In this document: piece by piece, positions 25,985 through 38,083 of the stretch
How positions within the stretch are numbered: the first letter of the stretch is position 1
How the letters are laid out: the number at the start of each line of letters is the position of its first letter
From: Nymphaea colorata
Taxonomy: Eukaryota; Streptophyta; Magnoliopsida; Nymphaeales; Nymphaeaceae
Direction of reading: 5' to 3'
DNA length: 64,000 bases
Assembly: GCF_008831285.2 (NCBI RefSeq)
Contig: NC_045138.2
Location: 3,016,143-3,080,142 of the forward strand
Program-made: the position numbers and the translations under genes
Notes under the pieces: generated by a model
Told to the model about the DNA's origin: nothing
Databases searched by the model: none
What the model saw: only the letters and a program-made list of their open reading frames with translations

Positions 25985-26095
25985 GAAGCCAAGGGTAGAA
26001 CTACAAATTTTTTAGTTTTTGAAATTTTTAAAAATTTAACATGTAAATTAAAAAAATATTTTTGAATCGGGCCACAGCCCTGCCAACCCCCTTTG
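25985..26095. repeat. GGGGYGGAGC-family fragment
   Basis: CCAAGGGTAGAACTACAAAT, then TTTGAAATTTTTAAAAATTT and ACATGTAAATT, then GGGCCACAGCCCTGCC: the same order of words as 14612-14803, shorter and more diverged. A similar AT-rich patch precedes it (25790-25900). Confidence 0.4.
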
Positions 26096-26368
26096 ACAAA
26101 ATTGAAGTTAGCCAATTAAGAGTGCCATGTGTCAGTTTTCTAACCATTTTTAACGTTATGCGAATTGATTTTTATATTCTTTTCGTTGAGTTTTTTTAAA
26201 TTAATCTTTTAAATATTTTGGACCGGTTCGCAACCAACTCATCTGAATGTCTGAATAAATCGGCAACCTGCCGATTCGGTTCAGGAATCGATATTAATCA
26301 AGTATCGGGTCTGCATCAGAGAAACCTGAAAGGTTGAGGGTTTAGCGCCACCGTATCGGGGGCGAGCA

Positions 26369-26371
26369 CGC

Positions 26372-26398
<27 letters not shown>
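26369..26398 (+). repeat. (GA)n tract in the leader of the 133-aa gene
   Basis: About 28 bases of GA end six bases before the ATG at 26405. GA/CT tracts in leaders are common binding sites for plant BBR/BPC proteins; that role is inferred here. Confidence 0.8.
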
Positions 26399-26402
<4 letters not shown>

Positions 26403-26404
26403 GG

Positions 26405-29068
26405 ATGGCTTCTCTCGCGACCGGAAGCTCATCGAAGAATCAGAAGCGTCTGGTCTTCGACAGGCGCTATGGCTGGATGTACTCTCTCTCTCTCTCTTTT
26501 CCCAGTCCTTGATTCCTCCAGTTTTAGGGTTCCTTCTTCTTCGTCTTCTCCCATTCTAATGAAAATTAAGGAAAACGAACAACAAAATAAAAACTAAAAT
26601 CCAAAAGCGTCGTTCCTTTTCTCTTTTTTTAACTTCGCTTTCCGTTTTCTGTAATTGATTTTTCATGCTCTTCCTTCTTTTCTCAGCTATGATCAGTGGA
26701 AGGATCCCTCAGAAGAAGCCTTATCTGCTGGCCGCGGAATGTAACTCTCTCTCCGTCTCTCCGTCTCTCCTCAAAACGATATCTTGACATCTCGTTGCAT
26801 TTCTAAGATAAGCCATGCAAGTTTCTTTTTGCCACGTTCGTCGAGCTGCGAGGTTCTGTCGTTAAAAACTGGATCCAGGCATCACCATTCATTCGCCATG
26901 ACCGAACCCTGATGTAATTGGATCTTCAATCGGGTCGGATGGGATTGTTAATGCTAAACCCGGACTTTACTTGCTTGATATCCGATCTCCTTGCATGCGT
27001 TTTGATTAGGATTTCAGTCAGATTTCTGATTTCAAATCCAGGCCTAATTGTTAAGATCTGATCCGCTGTTGGCTTAATGGAACATTAGTTGAACACATAC
27101 TACACTTGATGTGTTGGCTTAATGGAACATTAGTTTAACGGATGCTACACTTGATCTTAGTCCAAAGGCCGAGAAAGGTATCCTACTGTGGAAGAACTTG
27201 AAAGTGAACCATTCATGTCGTGGTATGTTCTTTGATGTTGTTCTTGTTCTAGAAACTATTCAAATTTCAGAGTAACATGTATGGACAAAATGGGGATCTT
27301 AATTTATATCGCAACCCATGTCATGATTCGCTTCTTGATTTCTTTTTTTCGAGCATACAATGCATATGTGAGATCAGGATTTTACTTGGTATTGGTACTT
27401 TCATGCACAATATCAGGATTTTACTTGTCCAATGTACACAAAATCATGATTTTACTTGGTCTAGCTCTTCAAGGTAAGATGCATAATTGCATACGCAAGA
27501 TCAGGATCTTACCATGTCTGTTATTTGCTTTAAGAAGAGAGACCAAGGGCCATGATCCAAGCTTGGACAGGGTGAGAAACCCAGAATGGCAGAAGAATAT
27601 GTCTACATGTGCTTGTCTAGAAGATGCATCTTTTGGATTCAATTTCTTAAATCTAACAGACTGGAAGAAATGAGAAGACCAAGATACTTGCTGTAGAATG
27701 CTCTTCAGTTCCTTGTTAACCACGCTTGTCCTCTTGTAGGTTCTGTATTTTGCCACTTGCCAGAGCTTTATTGGCTATTATGCTGCAAGCGGTAATTTAA
27801 ATGCTTAATTACATCAATTTCAGTTGCATGTATTATTTATGGTTTGAATGTTTCTTCCTTTATGTTCAGTTAAAGATGTTGACAGACTAGGTTTTGATAA
27901 TTAAGATGTTGATAGACTGCTAATTGTTGTGGTCTTAGAAAGATCTTTTGTTTTTGACATGCTGAAGATAGTTGTTCTGGCCAAATGCATTGCTACATGC
28001 CTAAAAGAAGCAACTGGATGTTGCTTGTTGGCTGTCAAAGACATAATTACCTAAATTTGTTAAGATTTATAGAGTACTTTTGGATTCTGTTTACAATTTG
28101 CCTTCTTTAGGAAGAAGCTACATCTGCTTATATTGTTGCTGTTCTCCTCCTGCTGGTATTTGTTTCTGATGGTGACTAATCATGCTTTAGGCAAACTAGC
28201 AACATTATTCTCCACTACCACAAGCATAAACTTATCGGTACATGATATGGGTATATTTCCATATGGTGCACGATCTGTAGTTAAGCACATAGAAGTAGTA
28301 GCCTCTGTTTGTATGTGTATGTGTGGGTGTGCGCGACAATCTAAAAAAGTAGAACACGTGTCACCTGAGAAGTGTTGAGCGGATGCTAAACCTAATAATC
28401 GTTAAACATACATGGTAATTGCATGTTGAAAGCCATGTAAAGAAAATATTCTGGAAGGTAAGAAATGATAGTATCTGACTAACACCACCTAAGTGCGAAC
28501 CCTTGGATGATTGAGGACACACCTGGACTTTGCTATGCCTAAGTTTCTTGGTATGTCCAGCAATCGTAGTCATGCCAATGCAAGATTGTGCTACACATAA
28601 GGTATCTGAGTGTTGCACTAATAATCAAATCAGCAGTACTTGGTGTTCACAGGATGTAGCTGCTACACTCATTGTCTAGGAAGGTGTTCTTTGTTCTGAA
28701 ATATGATATCAATCTTGGCCTGGATATGGCCAAGTTGGCTTTTGCACGTACTTTAGGTGTCCATTTTTTTTCTCAAGCATGAGCATTACTCCTTGGGCAT
28801 GACAAATGTATCCTACACCTAACAATCCTGACGTATTAGCCAAGGTGATCATGACAGCGAAATGCTGTTTCATGATTAAATTTTTCATTTGATTTCACTC
28901 GGTGCGATGGAATTCTTTTCACACTTATGAGCTTGTTATGTTATTGTAACCAAAACATATTTGCTACTGAAGATAATATATTACATGTAAGAGTAATTTA
29001 CAGAAAATTGAAAATTACGAAACAAAAAATAATTTATGCTCAGTAGTTCTATACCTTGGTTAGAGCTA

Positions 29069-29139
<71 letters not shown>

Positions 29140-30316
29140 TGTTTATTCATTTACTGTAGAAATGGAGAGATTGCACCAGATGCACCTATGTGCACCTAGT
29201 TAGAGGCTATAAAGTAGTACGAAATTTGAGTTCTCGTGTCATATGAATTGTAGTTCGCAAGTGCATGACAAGACTCTTGTTAGTGATCCGGCTATTCGAC
29301 CAACTAGTCAGCCAGTCAGTCTAGTCAGAAGCAAATCAACTAGCCTCGAGGTTAAACTTTGCCTAGACCTAAATCTTAAACTGGTGTCCAATCTGAGGTC
29401 TGATCCTGAGTGAGGGCATGTTTGATGACGATGTGGAATTGTTTGTGGTACCTTTCGCCACAAATGAGTTCACTGCAAGAGAAAATTTGGACCCATGTCT
29501 GTTCACCTTTCACCTGTTTGATAAGGGAGGGGAGGGGGGGCGTGGGTGGTAATATTTCCCTCCCTCTACCAGAGGGAGAATGCCTCCACCTACTGACTCC
29601 GCCTGAGGTAATTGACAAATCAACTTACTGGCAGGTGGCATCCGAAAGTTCATGCAGTTGGTAGAGGTTTTCTGGAAAAATCTTTGATACATGAATTTTA
29701 GGTTTCAGAATTTCATCAGGAGCCCCACTCACTGGGTAAAGCACTGATTATGTGAGGTTCCGAGGTCTTTTAGGTGCTTAAAAGGTAGGTTTATCAAAAC
29801 TTCTTGAATCAAAACACGGCTAACATTCCTGTGATGAAGAATGCATCTGATTGGCACAAATTAAACCTGTGATTGCAAGTTGGGTAGTTTTGCAGCATCA
29901 ATGCTCAGAGCCACATTATTATTTATTAATAAAAAACATGAGAACTTAATACTGTTTCCTCCTTTATTATGATGTTTACTTTATTCTCACTAACTACTGT
30001 TGTCTTCTGCATTTCCTAGGAAGAAATATTCATTTTTCCATAACAAAAGCATGGAAGGCTGATACTGTTACATTTTCTCTGCTCTGTTTGTCAGGTTGAT
30101 ATTGCATCCGACTGTGTGATCAAATTCGTTGACAGACCCAAACAGAGGCTCTCAGTGCAAGCTTTTACAACAGATCTTTATAGTCAATTTCAGAAATTCA
30201 GGGCTTCCATTCCAAAAACAAGGCTCAATGTGACCTTGAAAAGCGATTCATCCATACTTTCATGCGGCTGCTTTGAATTAGTTCAGCAAGAAGGTGATGA
30301 TTCAGAAAACATGTAA
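26405..30316 (+). CDS. small plant protein of unknown function, four exons
   Basis: I do not recognise a named family. Exons: 26405-26478, 26687-26740, 27740-27791, 30095-30316, joined by GT-AG introns whose frame closes exactly, giving 133 aa. Order of segments: basic N terminus MASLATGSSSKNQKRLVFDR, the motif RRYGWIYDQWKDPSEEALSA, a short hydrophobic stretch GMFCILPLARALLAIMLQA (residues 42-60), VDIASDCVIKFVDRPKQRLS, then a Gln/Lys-rich segment and a charged end DDSENM. The frame running cleanly through two exons of only 52 and 54 bases argues strongly for a real gene. The hydrophobic segment could be a membrane-associated helix. The last intron is 2303 bases and carries (CT)n(GT)n. Convergent with the DUF1442 gene, with 413 bases between stop codons. 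Confidence 0.75.
29072..29134. repeat. compound (CT)n(GT)n microsatellite in intron 3 of the 133-aa gene
   Basis: About 32 bases of CT followed by about 30 bases of GT, well away from the splice sites. Confidence 0.95.
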
Positions 30317-30729
30317 GAATGCTAGATGGCACCAACATCACCAGTCGTCAGTGTTTCATTGATGTAAAGTTATTAACTACTTACCAAACTTTGATTATTC
30401 TTAGACTCAGGTATAAGGCGTCTTTGTGGTTTTGATGTATTTGGTGTTCTATTCAATGTGCCAAAGATGATCATGATTCTAGCTAATACACTTCTTAAAT
30501 AAACTGCAAATATTTACAACCTGAGCGATCTGAACTAGTTTACATACATTGGCAGTTTCACAGTGAACTCGGATTGTCGTATACAAAATTTGTTGTGCAT
30601 GAATCAAGCTGGACAAGCGATATCCAACTTTTGTCTTTTCTGCAGTATATACTGGTCCATATGCAACAGATGTGCCCAATCAGGACATTATCTGATTCAA
30701 CAATTGCATTGGCCAGACTTTATTGGAAC
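30317..30729. other. convergent 3' region
   Basis: 413 bases between the stop codon of the 133-aa gene (+) and that of the DUF1442 gene (-). It must hold both 3' untranslated regions, so overlapping antisense 3' ends are likely. No other feature seen. Confidence 0.55.
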
Positions 30730-32164
30730 CTAAGCAGACTCTTGAGGACCATATTTACGATTTGTTCCAAACTTCCTCCTGACTCTGAAGAAGTGCTCCT
30801 CTCCCGTCTTTTTGTCAACAGCCACAAGCCATTTGCTTTTTGAGGTCTCCACATATCCCATGGAAAAGTAATCCATGGAACCCTTTGGAAATCTGTCTCT
30901 TTGATCACTTCGGCCAATTTTGGTCACCTCCATCCCCTTACCGATGGGAAGAGTCACCGTCCTCATCCCTGTTTTCTTCTGCATAGTCTTGCTGTATACC
31001 CAACCACTTCTGCTTTTCATTTCAAACAGGTTGTTTATTACCACAAATGATCTTGAAGCGTTCATGTCAACTACTTTTAACAACCCCTGAACATTCTCTA
31101 TCTTGCCATCCAGAAGCAAGAAATCAACATTCTTATAACGTTTCAGAAGTTCCGGTGAGTCACCTATCTTGAACTCTACAAAAACTTCAAGATCAGGGTA
31201 GCAGTTTAGAGCCTGTCTTGACTCTTCAAGGCTTCTTGATTCTAAAAGAATGCAGATTAGGCGGCCACCCGTTCTTCTTGCAGCTGCAGCAAGAGCGATT
31301 GTGAATGGTGATATTCTAGGCGAAACTTCAACAATGGTCTGCGCTTTGATCCCTGCTGCCATGGCAGACACGAATTCTGTGCTTTCTGCTTCTGCTGTCC
31401 TCAGATAGCCGCCCGTTTCTTCCTCGCCCTTTTTATACTGAAATCGAATCACAGGAACAAAAATTATAACCTTTTCTTTCTGCAATTTGGTTTCCAACTC
31501 AAGAACACAGGACGGGAAACATATTATTGAATGGTAGAAGATTTGGTGTTCAAAAGCCCAGTAAAAACATCAAGACATGCAAAATTCATTTTTTCCCTTT
31601 TTCCATCTCTTCGTTTCTTCTCCACAAAATGGACGTACGCGAATAAAACTCATTTCTTACCATCTTTTCTCAAAGAATTGTTTGTATAATTTCTTACACC
31701 AGCTATCACGTTATTGTCTCTTGAATAATTAGAAAAGGTTCCTTTTTGTTTCATTTTTCAAGGATGATCACGTAGAAATAACACTCACAATTATCAAAAC
31801 ACAGGAAAACCAATGATACCAGTAACTGGAAAATAATGATAACGCAATCAATAATCTTCACCATGAGAGAGAGAGTGAGAAAGAGAACAACACCAATCTT
31901 GAGAGAGAATACAAGGAAGAGAGAACAACATCCATCTTGAGAGAGAGTGAGAAAGAGAACAACACCAATCTTGAGAGAGAATACAAGGAAGAGAGAACAA
32001 CATCCATCTTGAGAGAGAGAGAGAAAGAGAACAACACCAATCTTGAGAGAGAATACAAGGAAGAGAGAACAACATCCATCTTGAGAGAGAGAGAGAGAGA
32101 GAGCAAATACCAATTTCACAGTGTCTAAGAACGCGTTAGCTGCTGTCTCCGGTGACCAACCCAT
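30730..32164 (-). CDS. DUF1442 family protein (Rossmann-like), two exons
   Basis: Plant family of unknown activity with a methyltransferase-like fold. Exons on the minus strand: 32164-32111 (MGWSPETAANAFLDTVKL) and 31437-30730, joined in phase 0; 253 aa. The start matches the family N terminus (WSPETA..A..DTVK). EFVSAMAAGIKAQTIVEV is the glycine-containing region. ARRTGGRLICILLE is the next strand. VDFLLLDGKIENVQGLL is the conserved VDFLVVD-type strand, and LPIGKGMEVTKIG the C-terminal signature. A basic tail follows (FRVRRKFGTNRKYG). No catalytic residue can be named. The 673-base intron starts beside a 72-bp tandem repeat. If the intron is retained, the frame stays open to 31751, giving a 137-residue protein of different sequence. 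Confidence 0.9.
31867..32082 (-). repeat. 72-bp tandem repeat, three copies, in DUF1442 intron 1
   Basis: Units at 31867-31938, 31939-32010 and 32011-32082, nearly identical. Each unit is itself two related halves of 34 and 38 bases ending CACCAATCTT or CATCCATCTT. The period is divisible by three, so the minus-strand frame repeats without a stop. The last unit ends 27 bases from the splice donor at 32110-32109. Confidence 0.92.
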
Positions 32165-32290
32165 CTGAACATAAGGCGATGCAGGGAAAGAGAGCGAGCG
32201 AGAGAGAGAGAGAGAGCAGAGCAGAGGGAGAGAGAGAGCGAGAGATCAGGTAGAAGAAATCAAACGAAGCTATATAAGAAGAAGAGCGAA
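32165..32290 (-). promoter_or_regulatory. DUF1442 leader with CT tract and candidate TATA box
   Basis: TTATATAGC on the minus strand (around 32276-32270) lies about 107 bases before the start codon. Between them is a CT-rich leader (GA on the plus strand, 32192-32243). Another GA run lies at 32391-32410. Confidence 0.4.
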
Positions 32291-34224
32291 AAGCCAAAAA
32301 TGGAGATGGGACGCGTCTCTTCCTCGGCAAACCGTAACTAATTGTCGAGGGACGTGCTTTTTCTCCCTCTGTCTCCTTTTCTGATATAAGAGAGAGAGAG
32401 AGAGAGAGAGGTTTCTCAACCCTTTGACTCAGCCTTTCACGGGATGGAAATGAACCCCTTCTCTCTTTTCTTCTCATCTCCCTCTCTCCCTTGCCTTTTT
32501 CCTCAACAAATTTTCACCAACTCAGTGATAATCTGAATGGAACTGACCCAAATACGCAGTTCGGTTATAAGTGAAAAAAAATCTTCAAAGCGATTCATCT
32601 CCAGTTCCTTCGGGAATGATAAGACGTTGGCAGTTCGATCCACATCATGCTGACCGGGCTCCCCTCCTCTTAATTCTTTTTTATAATCACACTGTCCATT
32701 GCCAGGACATAGTCTTCATCTCAACCCGATCCGCCTCTCTTCTGATTACAGTCGATCAGATCCATGCTTACACATTTCTCTTCTAAAACAAGAACTTATC
32801 AATCCAGGTGATAATTCAACTACAACCTCTCACCGTTCTAGTAAATCATTGTGGCTTATTAATAGAAGAGGATCATTCTAATTTATGATCAATCCCGTCG
32901 CATCCCCGGATCCTTCAAACACGAGATCCGTGATCCCTCCTCTTTGTTGCAATCCTAGAAACCCCTTTGAAATGCAGGTATTTCACACCAGGGACAACAT
33001 ATCCTCGGATTAGACATCCCGGGATTTCAGGTAATGAAGAAATCAAGCACATAATACTTAGTTTAAGTTGGCGATTTTTTTTTTTTTTCTAATTGGGGAG
33101 CCTGGGTTTTACTTATTGCTTTTGAAAAAAAGCTACCTTTTTGTCACTTTCCTAATAAGGGTTACACTTTTGTTAAAAACTGTCAAACACGAGCCTCAAG
33201 TAAACCTGAGACAAATAAAATCGTATGCACAAAAAAAAAGATAGGCACCAAAAAGATACACAAAGAAAAATTCACTTCAGTCCCTTGTCTGGCAGTTTTT
33301 CATGAAAAATATGGCCCTTGACAGGCACCAAAATGAAAATACAAAAGATCTTTGTCGTTTTTAGAGAATTAGATAGGCAGCAAAATAAAAAAACTCCCCT
33401 CTAGGTTATGCCAATCAAAGATTTCAATCAAGAAATGCTCTCGAGAAAACACCTTGAAGTTTGGTTTTGCCAAGGACAAGGATCTACATGCTTAATAGAC
33501 TGAGCCCAATGATATGGAACCAATGTCTCATTAACGGTTTAATAGAGATGGGATATTCCTTTAACCCTTGGAATATCTTGGTGCAGCTTGTGACCACAGT
33601 TTTCTGTCTTTGAAAAGGAGAAATAGACTTTTTTTTTGTGGGACATGATTCAAGAAGTTGTTGTACACAATAAAAGTAGGGCTTCCTTTATGTTCAAGTT
33701 TTTCAAGTAAAAGTTGAGTGCCATCCATTGGTTTAAAACTGGTTTTGTCATTTATTTATTCAATCTACATTATCTCTTCAATTAAATAAGAAGTTGAAGC
33801 AGCTTTCACTCCTTCTCTCAACTTGCAGAAGGAAAAAAATGTGAAAGTCCATTTCTCTGTCTACTGATGTGAGGATTCTGTTCACTTGTCAAACTCTTCA
33901 TTAGCAGACAATCCATGCCTTTCCCAGTCACCAATCTTATCAGAGGTTGTCTATCCATCCGAAGAAGAAGAAGAAAAGAACAATATCAAAGTCAACTCAT
34001 TTATGGCCGCCTTATTGTCAAACCCCAATCACTTTTGTCACATGTGCCTTGTGAAGCATTGTCAAAGCTCACGAGCTCTTTTAGGTTGCGTTTGATTCCC
34101 CACGGATTTCAGATCCAAAGGGATTTGAAATTCGCGATTGTTAAAAATTTATAGTTTGATAAAACTGTGCATCTCCAATCTATGCCGTAGTGTAAGAAGC
34201 GTGGATTTGTGATCTGATTGGTTC

Positions 34225-34580
34225 CGGGATAGGGTTGCCCAATAAGCCTAGCCAACTCGGGCTCGACTCAAACTCGCTCGAAAAAACTCAGCTCATACTT
34301 GACTCGTCGAGTTTGAGTTTCAGAAACTCGACTCGTTCATACTCAACTTGACTCTCAGACCGATACTCTATATAATATTGCCAAAACCGTTTCACCAGTT
34401 TTAACTTTTAGAGTAAATACAAATTTTCACAAGTTACACGAGTGAACACTAAATGAGTTAACGCCTAATCGAGTTAAATTGATTAAATGAGTAGAGTTCG
34501 AGTTTGATTTTGTGTGGTTGAGTCGAGCTCGAATTGGCCAAGGTCAGGCTCGACTCGGCTCATGTGCAGCCCTAGTTGGG
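34225..34580. repeat. TCGAGC-rich dispersed element, second copy
   Basis: Left end GATAGGGTTGCCCAATAAGC and right end CATGTGCAGCCCTAGTTGGG are inverted with mismatches. Inside are GGGCTCGACTCAAACTCG, GACTCGTCGAGTTTGAG and GGTTGAGTCGAGCTCG. Same word content as 13138-13702 but without the 71-bp array. Confidence 0.55.
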
Positions 34581-35599
34581 AGGGGAGTGGGGTTGGACCT
34601 CAAAATCATGAACCTAAGACTAGCAGTAATCAAACATGACCTAAGTTTTTTTTTTTTTATATATATATATAACTTTACCAAGTTTACAAACTATCTCAAT
34701 TTATTTTTTAATAATAACAAGAGAAACTTTCATTGTTTTTATTATTTTACATGGGGAGACCAACTCTGATTTACACTTTTTTGTTTTAAAATGAATTCAA
34801 GAAGGAGACAAAGCTAACTATGAATATATATACATTTATGGATCTGACATCATATGGTTAATATGACATATGATGACGGTAATAATTCCATAAAAGCTGA
34901 CATCATATGGTTGAGATAAGACTTTATGATGGTAAACTTTTGTTCATCCAATGGAGACCATTTCTAGTACAAGTTCCTAACACTGATGCTCTTATATTGA
35001 ACCACCCATTTGATAAAAATATCTCGCCTAAATATTCTAAGAAAGACATAAAAATAACATTTCGAATCGACCCACTCGTTCAAAGCACCAAAAACAAACC
35101 CTATACCATACGAAAACAAAGGGCTAAAAGTGGAAGCTTCAGCTCTCTGTTAGGCACAGTGGAGTTTGATTAATATTGAAAACTTGGTTAAAATTATGAC
35201 AAATATTTATTGTCAGAAACGTGTTTTTTTTTTTTAATTTGACACAATATTTTATTTTCTTTAAAGAATACTATTTTAACCCGCGAGTTGCGATACTCCA
35301 CGTGTGATTTGCGCAAGCATGCTACGATTTACAGGTCATGGAAGACAGAGATTGTTAAAAACATTTAAAAACATTTTTATATAATATCATTGAATTAATT
35401 ACAAGTAATATCATTAAGTAAGAAAGAAGGGAGAAATGCAATGCATCCAAATCTGGCTGACATAATGGAGAAGGGATGAAGTTTGACATTATTGATATAT
35501 ATTAACTTGGAATGCATCATGTGCTCGAGCTAAAAACTCGATGATAATGATAAATTTACCAACCAGAGATCATATGGTACCGGAACTTTTGTCGGCGAT

Positions 35600-35750
35600 G
35601 ACGACAATTATGAGAGAGAACTGAATTATAGTTTCAAAATTTTAACAAGACCTGAAATATAATATTTCAAAAATTTTTATATAGGACAAACAAATTTTTT
35701 TAAAATTTACATGTAACTTTTTTTTCTTAGGGAGGCCAAGGCCCTTGCCA
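35600..35750. repeat. GGGGYGGAGC-family fragment
   Basis: TTTCAAAATTTTAACAAGAC, AAAAATTTTTATATAGGAC, AAATTTACATGTAAC and GGGAGGCCAAGGCCC follow in the same order as in the copy at 14612-14803. The clean inverted ends are lost. Confidence 0.45.
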
Positions 35751-36505
35751 TCTGCTCTCAGTCGAGTGGTAGGATGAAATATGACTCATACTCACAAAAA
35801 AACACTTGTGATGGAAAAGGTTCAGATTTTATCACTCAGTTATGATACTTTGTCTTTCAATCTAGTAAAAAATGGTACCAGCGAGAAGTTAGTTTGTGCA
35901 TTGCTATTGCGTATCAGCCGATATATATCATTATGTGTCCATTTGTATTCTTTGTTTTTTAATTTTGTAAATTTAAATTTTAAATGAATTGATTTAAAAA
36001 CAATATTATAAACAAAATCTGAAAACCTAGTTTTGTATCCTATGGGCCAATATGAAGTAATGTGAATAACATGGGCGCTTTTAACAATATGAACCTATAT
36101 GCAATCTATGCAATCAAATCAAGAACCAACCGCCTACCAACCCCCTCGAGCAACACCAGCACATTTAGTAAACTGTCTGGAAAACTTGCAATGAGACCCA
36201 ATTTTAACCACGGTTTGCAACTTAGGTTTGTGGTTAACCATTGAAAACGAAGTAGTGGTTTGGACATCAACTAACTTACATATTTTATAATATATACATA
36301 TAAACTATATGTTATATATTACTTGAATAATGACTAGCTTCGCTTCCACGTCTCTCTGAAAAGGAAACCCACAGAAACCAAAATACACAAAATCCAAAAA
36401 ACACATTGATGCATGTACTGAAGGTGTGAACATGAAGTTTCGATCTAACTTGTGATCCAAGACCAACCTTTTGATAGGACTGTGAGAGAACCACTTAAAA
36501 CTATA

Positions 36506-36537
<32 letters not shown>

Positions 36538-36900
36538 AAGTGTGTCGGCTTTATAAACCCAAGCACGTCGGTGGGTAGGACCTGCATTCTGTTCAACCAA
36601 ATTTTTAAAATAAAAAACCTGTTTTCACACACACAAAATATGTATATTAAATAAATATGAAAAGATTATGAGGCGGCGTCCAATATTCAACTTATGTAGA
36701 GTACCTTTCGAGAGTCAAAGTATTAATTGCATGTGGAATTTTTGAAAAAGAACATAGAAAGTATACACAAGTACCACTACATGTAATCACTGCATCAAAA
36801 TGTCCATGATAGTTTATAGCTTATAGTTAGTTCTTGTAGTCTACATGTTAATATTATTTTTAAGCATTGTTACAAATAATGTTTTGAAGTTTTAAACGGT

Positions 36901-37240
36901 GAGGTTTTTTTCAAGTATAACATGACCAACTTGAAAAAAAAAAAGAAAAAAAAATATGGTAAATTTTTAAAACTAAAAAAATTAAAAATAATGAAAAATA
37001 AAATAAGTGAGAAACTAATAACACAAACATGAAAAATAAGTAGATTTGTCACAAATAAAAAATAAAAAATGAAAAAAATGGCATGAAAACATGAAAAAAT
37101 TAAAAACGTGAAAAACTCTTTAAAACCCCATTTTTCTGTTTTTTAACGTTTTTTAAAAAACATGTTTTTTAAAAGTTTTAAACGGTAATTTAATTTATCA
37201 CGATTTTTTTTTTTAAATAAACATGTTTTTTGTGATTATG
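36901..37240. repeat. A-rich dispersed element (copy 2)
   Basis: Runs from GAGGTTTTTTTCAAGTATAA to AACATGTTTTTTGTGATTATG and keeps the same order of words as 18512-18821. The shared start and end mark the element boundaries to within a few bases. Confidence 0.65.
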
Positions 37241-37726
37241 TTTCTAAGTACCTGAACTGCTTTGCGTGCACCACCGTAAGATTTTGGGGGCATTTTAGCT
37301 ATTTTTGAGAATGAAATAGACATTTTGGAAATTAAGTTTTTTTCACTTTCTATAATTTGCTCTATATTATAGAGGTGTTTTACCTTGAAAGGTAAGTGTA
37401 AATTATTAAATTATTCAATCAACTTGCTTTATTTTTATTTTTTTTATTGTGAGGAAGTCATCAAGGACCAGGCCACTTAATGAAACTGGTTGGGGAAAAA
37501 AGTCAACATGAAAATGACCTAGTTAACAAATTTACAAGGACGGCCTTTAAGGAAAAGTAGCGGATGTTAGGAGCTAGAAGGTAGCCAGTCTCTAGTTCAA
37601 ATTTCAAGAAGCATTAACTTCTTCTCATTGCCAACATGGACTATGACCCTGTGAATGCTTATAGTTTTAAGCGATCAAACACGTTTGAGTTTTTCAACCC
37701 CAGATAGTTTCCTCAAGTAAAATTCT

Positions 37727-38083
37727 AAGGGCCCGTTTGATGGATATTTCCTGTAGTACTAGAAATAACATTCAAATTTTTTTAAAAAAAATTGCCCATC
37801 AAACCTTGGATGAAAAAAATAGCTGGTTTTCAGATATTTTTTTTCTGGTCCAGGAAAAGTAATCGGTGGACTCTCAAAGCAATGCTTAATGCAACTATTC
37901 TCATTTTCATTATTCATTCCTATCAAACACTGAGAAATTTATTTCCTTGAACATAAACCCAAGTCCAACAAACACAAATGAGTTTCGAAAATTTGGATTT
38001 TGTTTTCATTTATTCAATTTCTGAAATAAGTTTCTGGAAACTTCTTTCTAATTCCATATTTCCAATGCATCAAATGGCCCCTA
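37727..38083. mobile_element. candidate MITE with GGGCCCGTTTGATG ends
   Basis: Left AAGGGCCCGTTTGATGG and right CATCAAATGGCCCCTAA are inverted repeats of about 15 bases with one or two mismatches. The interior is AT-rich, with a further CCCATCAAACC. Ends of this kind are widespread in plant hAT-derived MITEs; that assignment is from memory. The target-site duplication is not clear. Confidence 0.55.

Noticed and set aside
31867-32082. Regular repeats that might suggest a CRISPR array
   Set aside because: The units are contiguous with no variable spacers, lie in a plant intron, and are a minisatellite.
32136-32477. 113-codon minus-strand frame before the DUF1442 gene
   Set aside because: Low-complexity Ser/Leu frame produced by the CT tracts of the leader and promoter.
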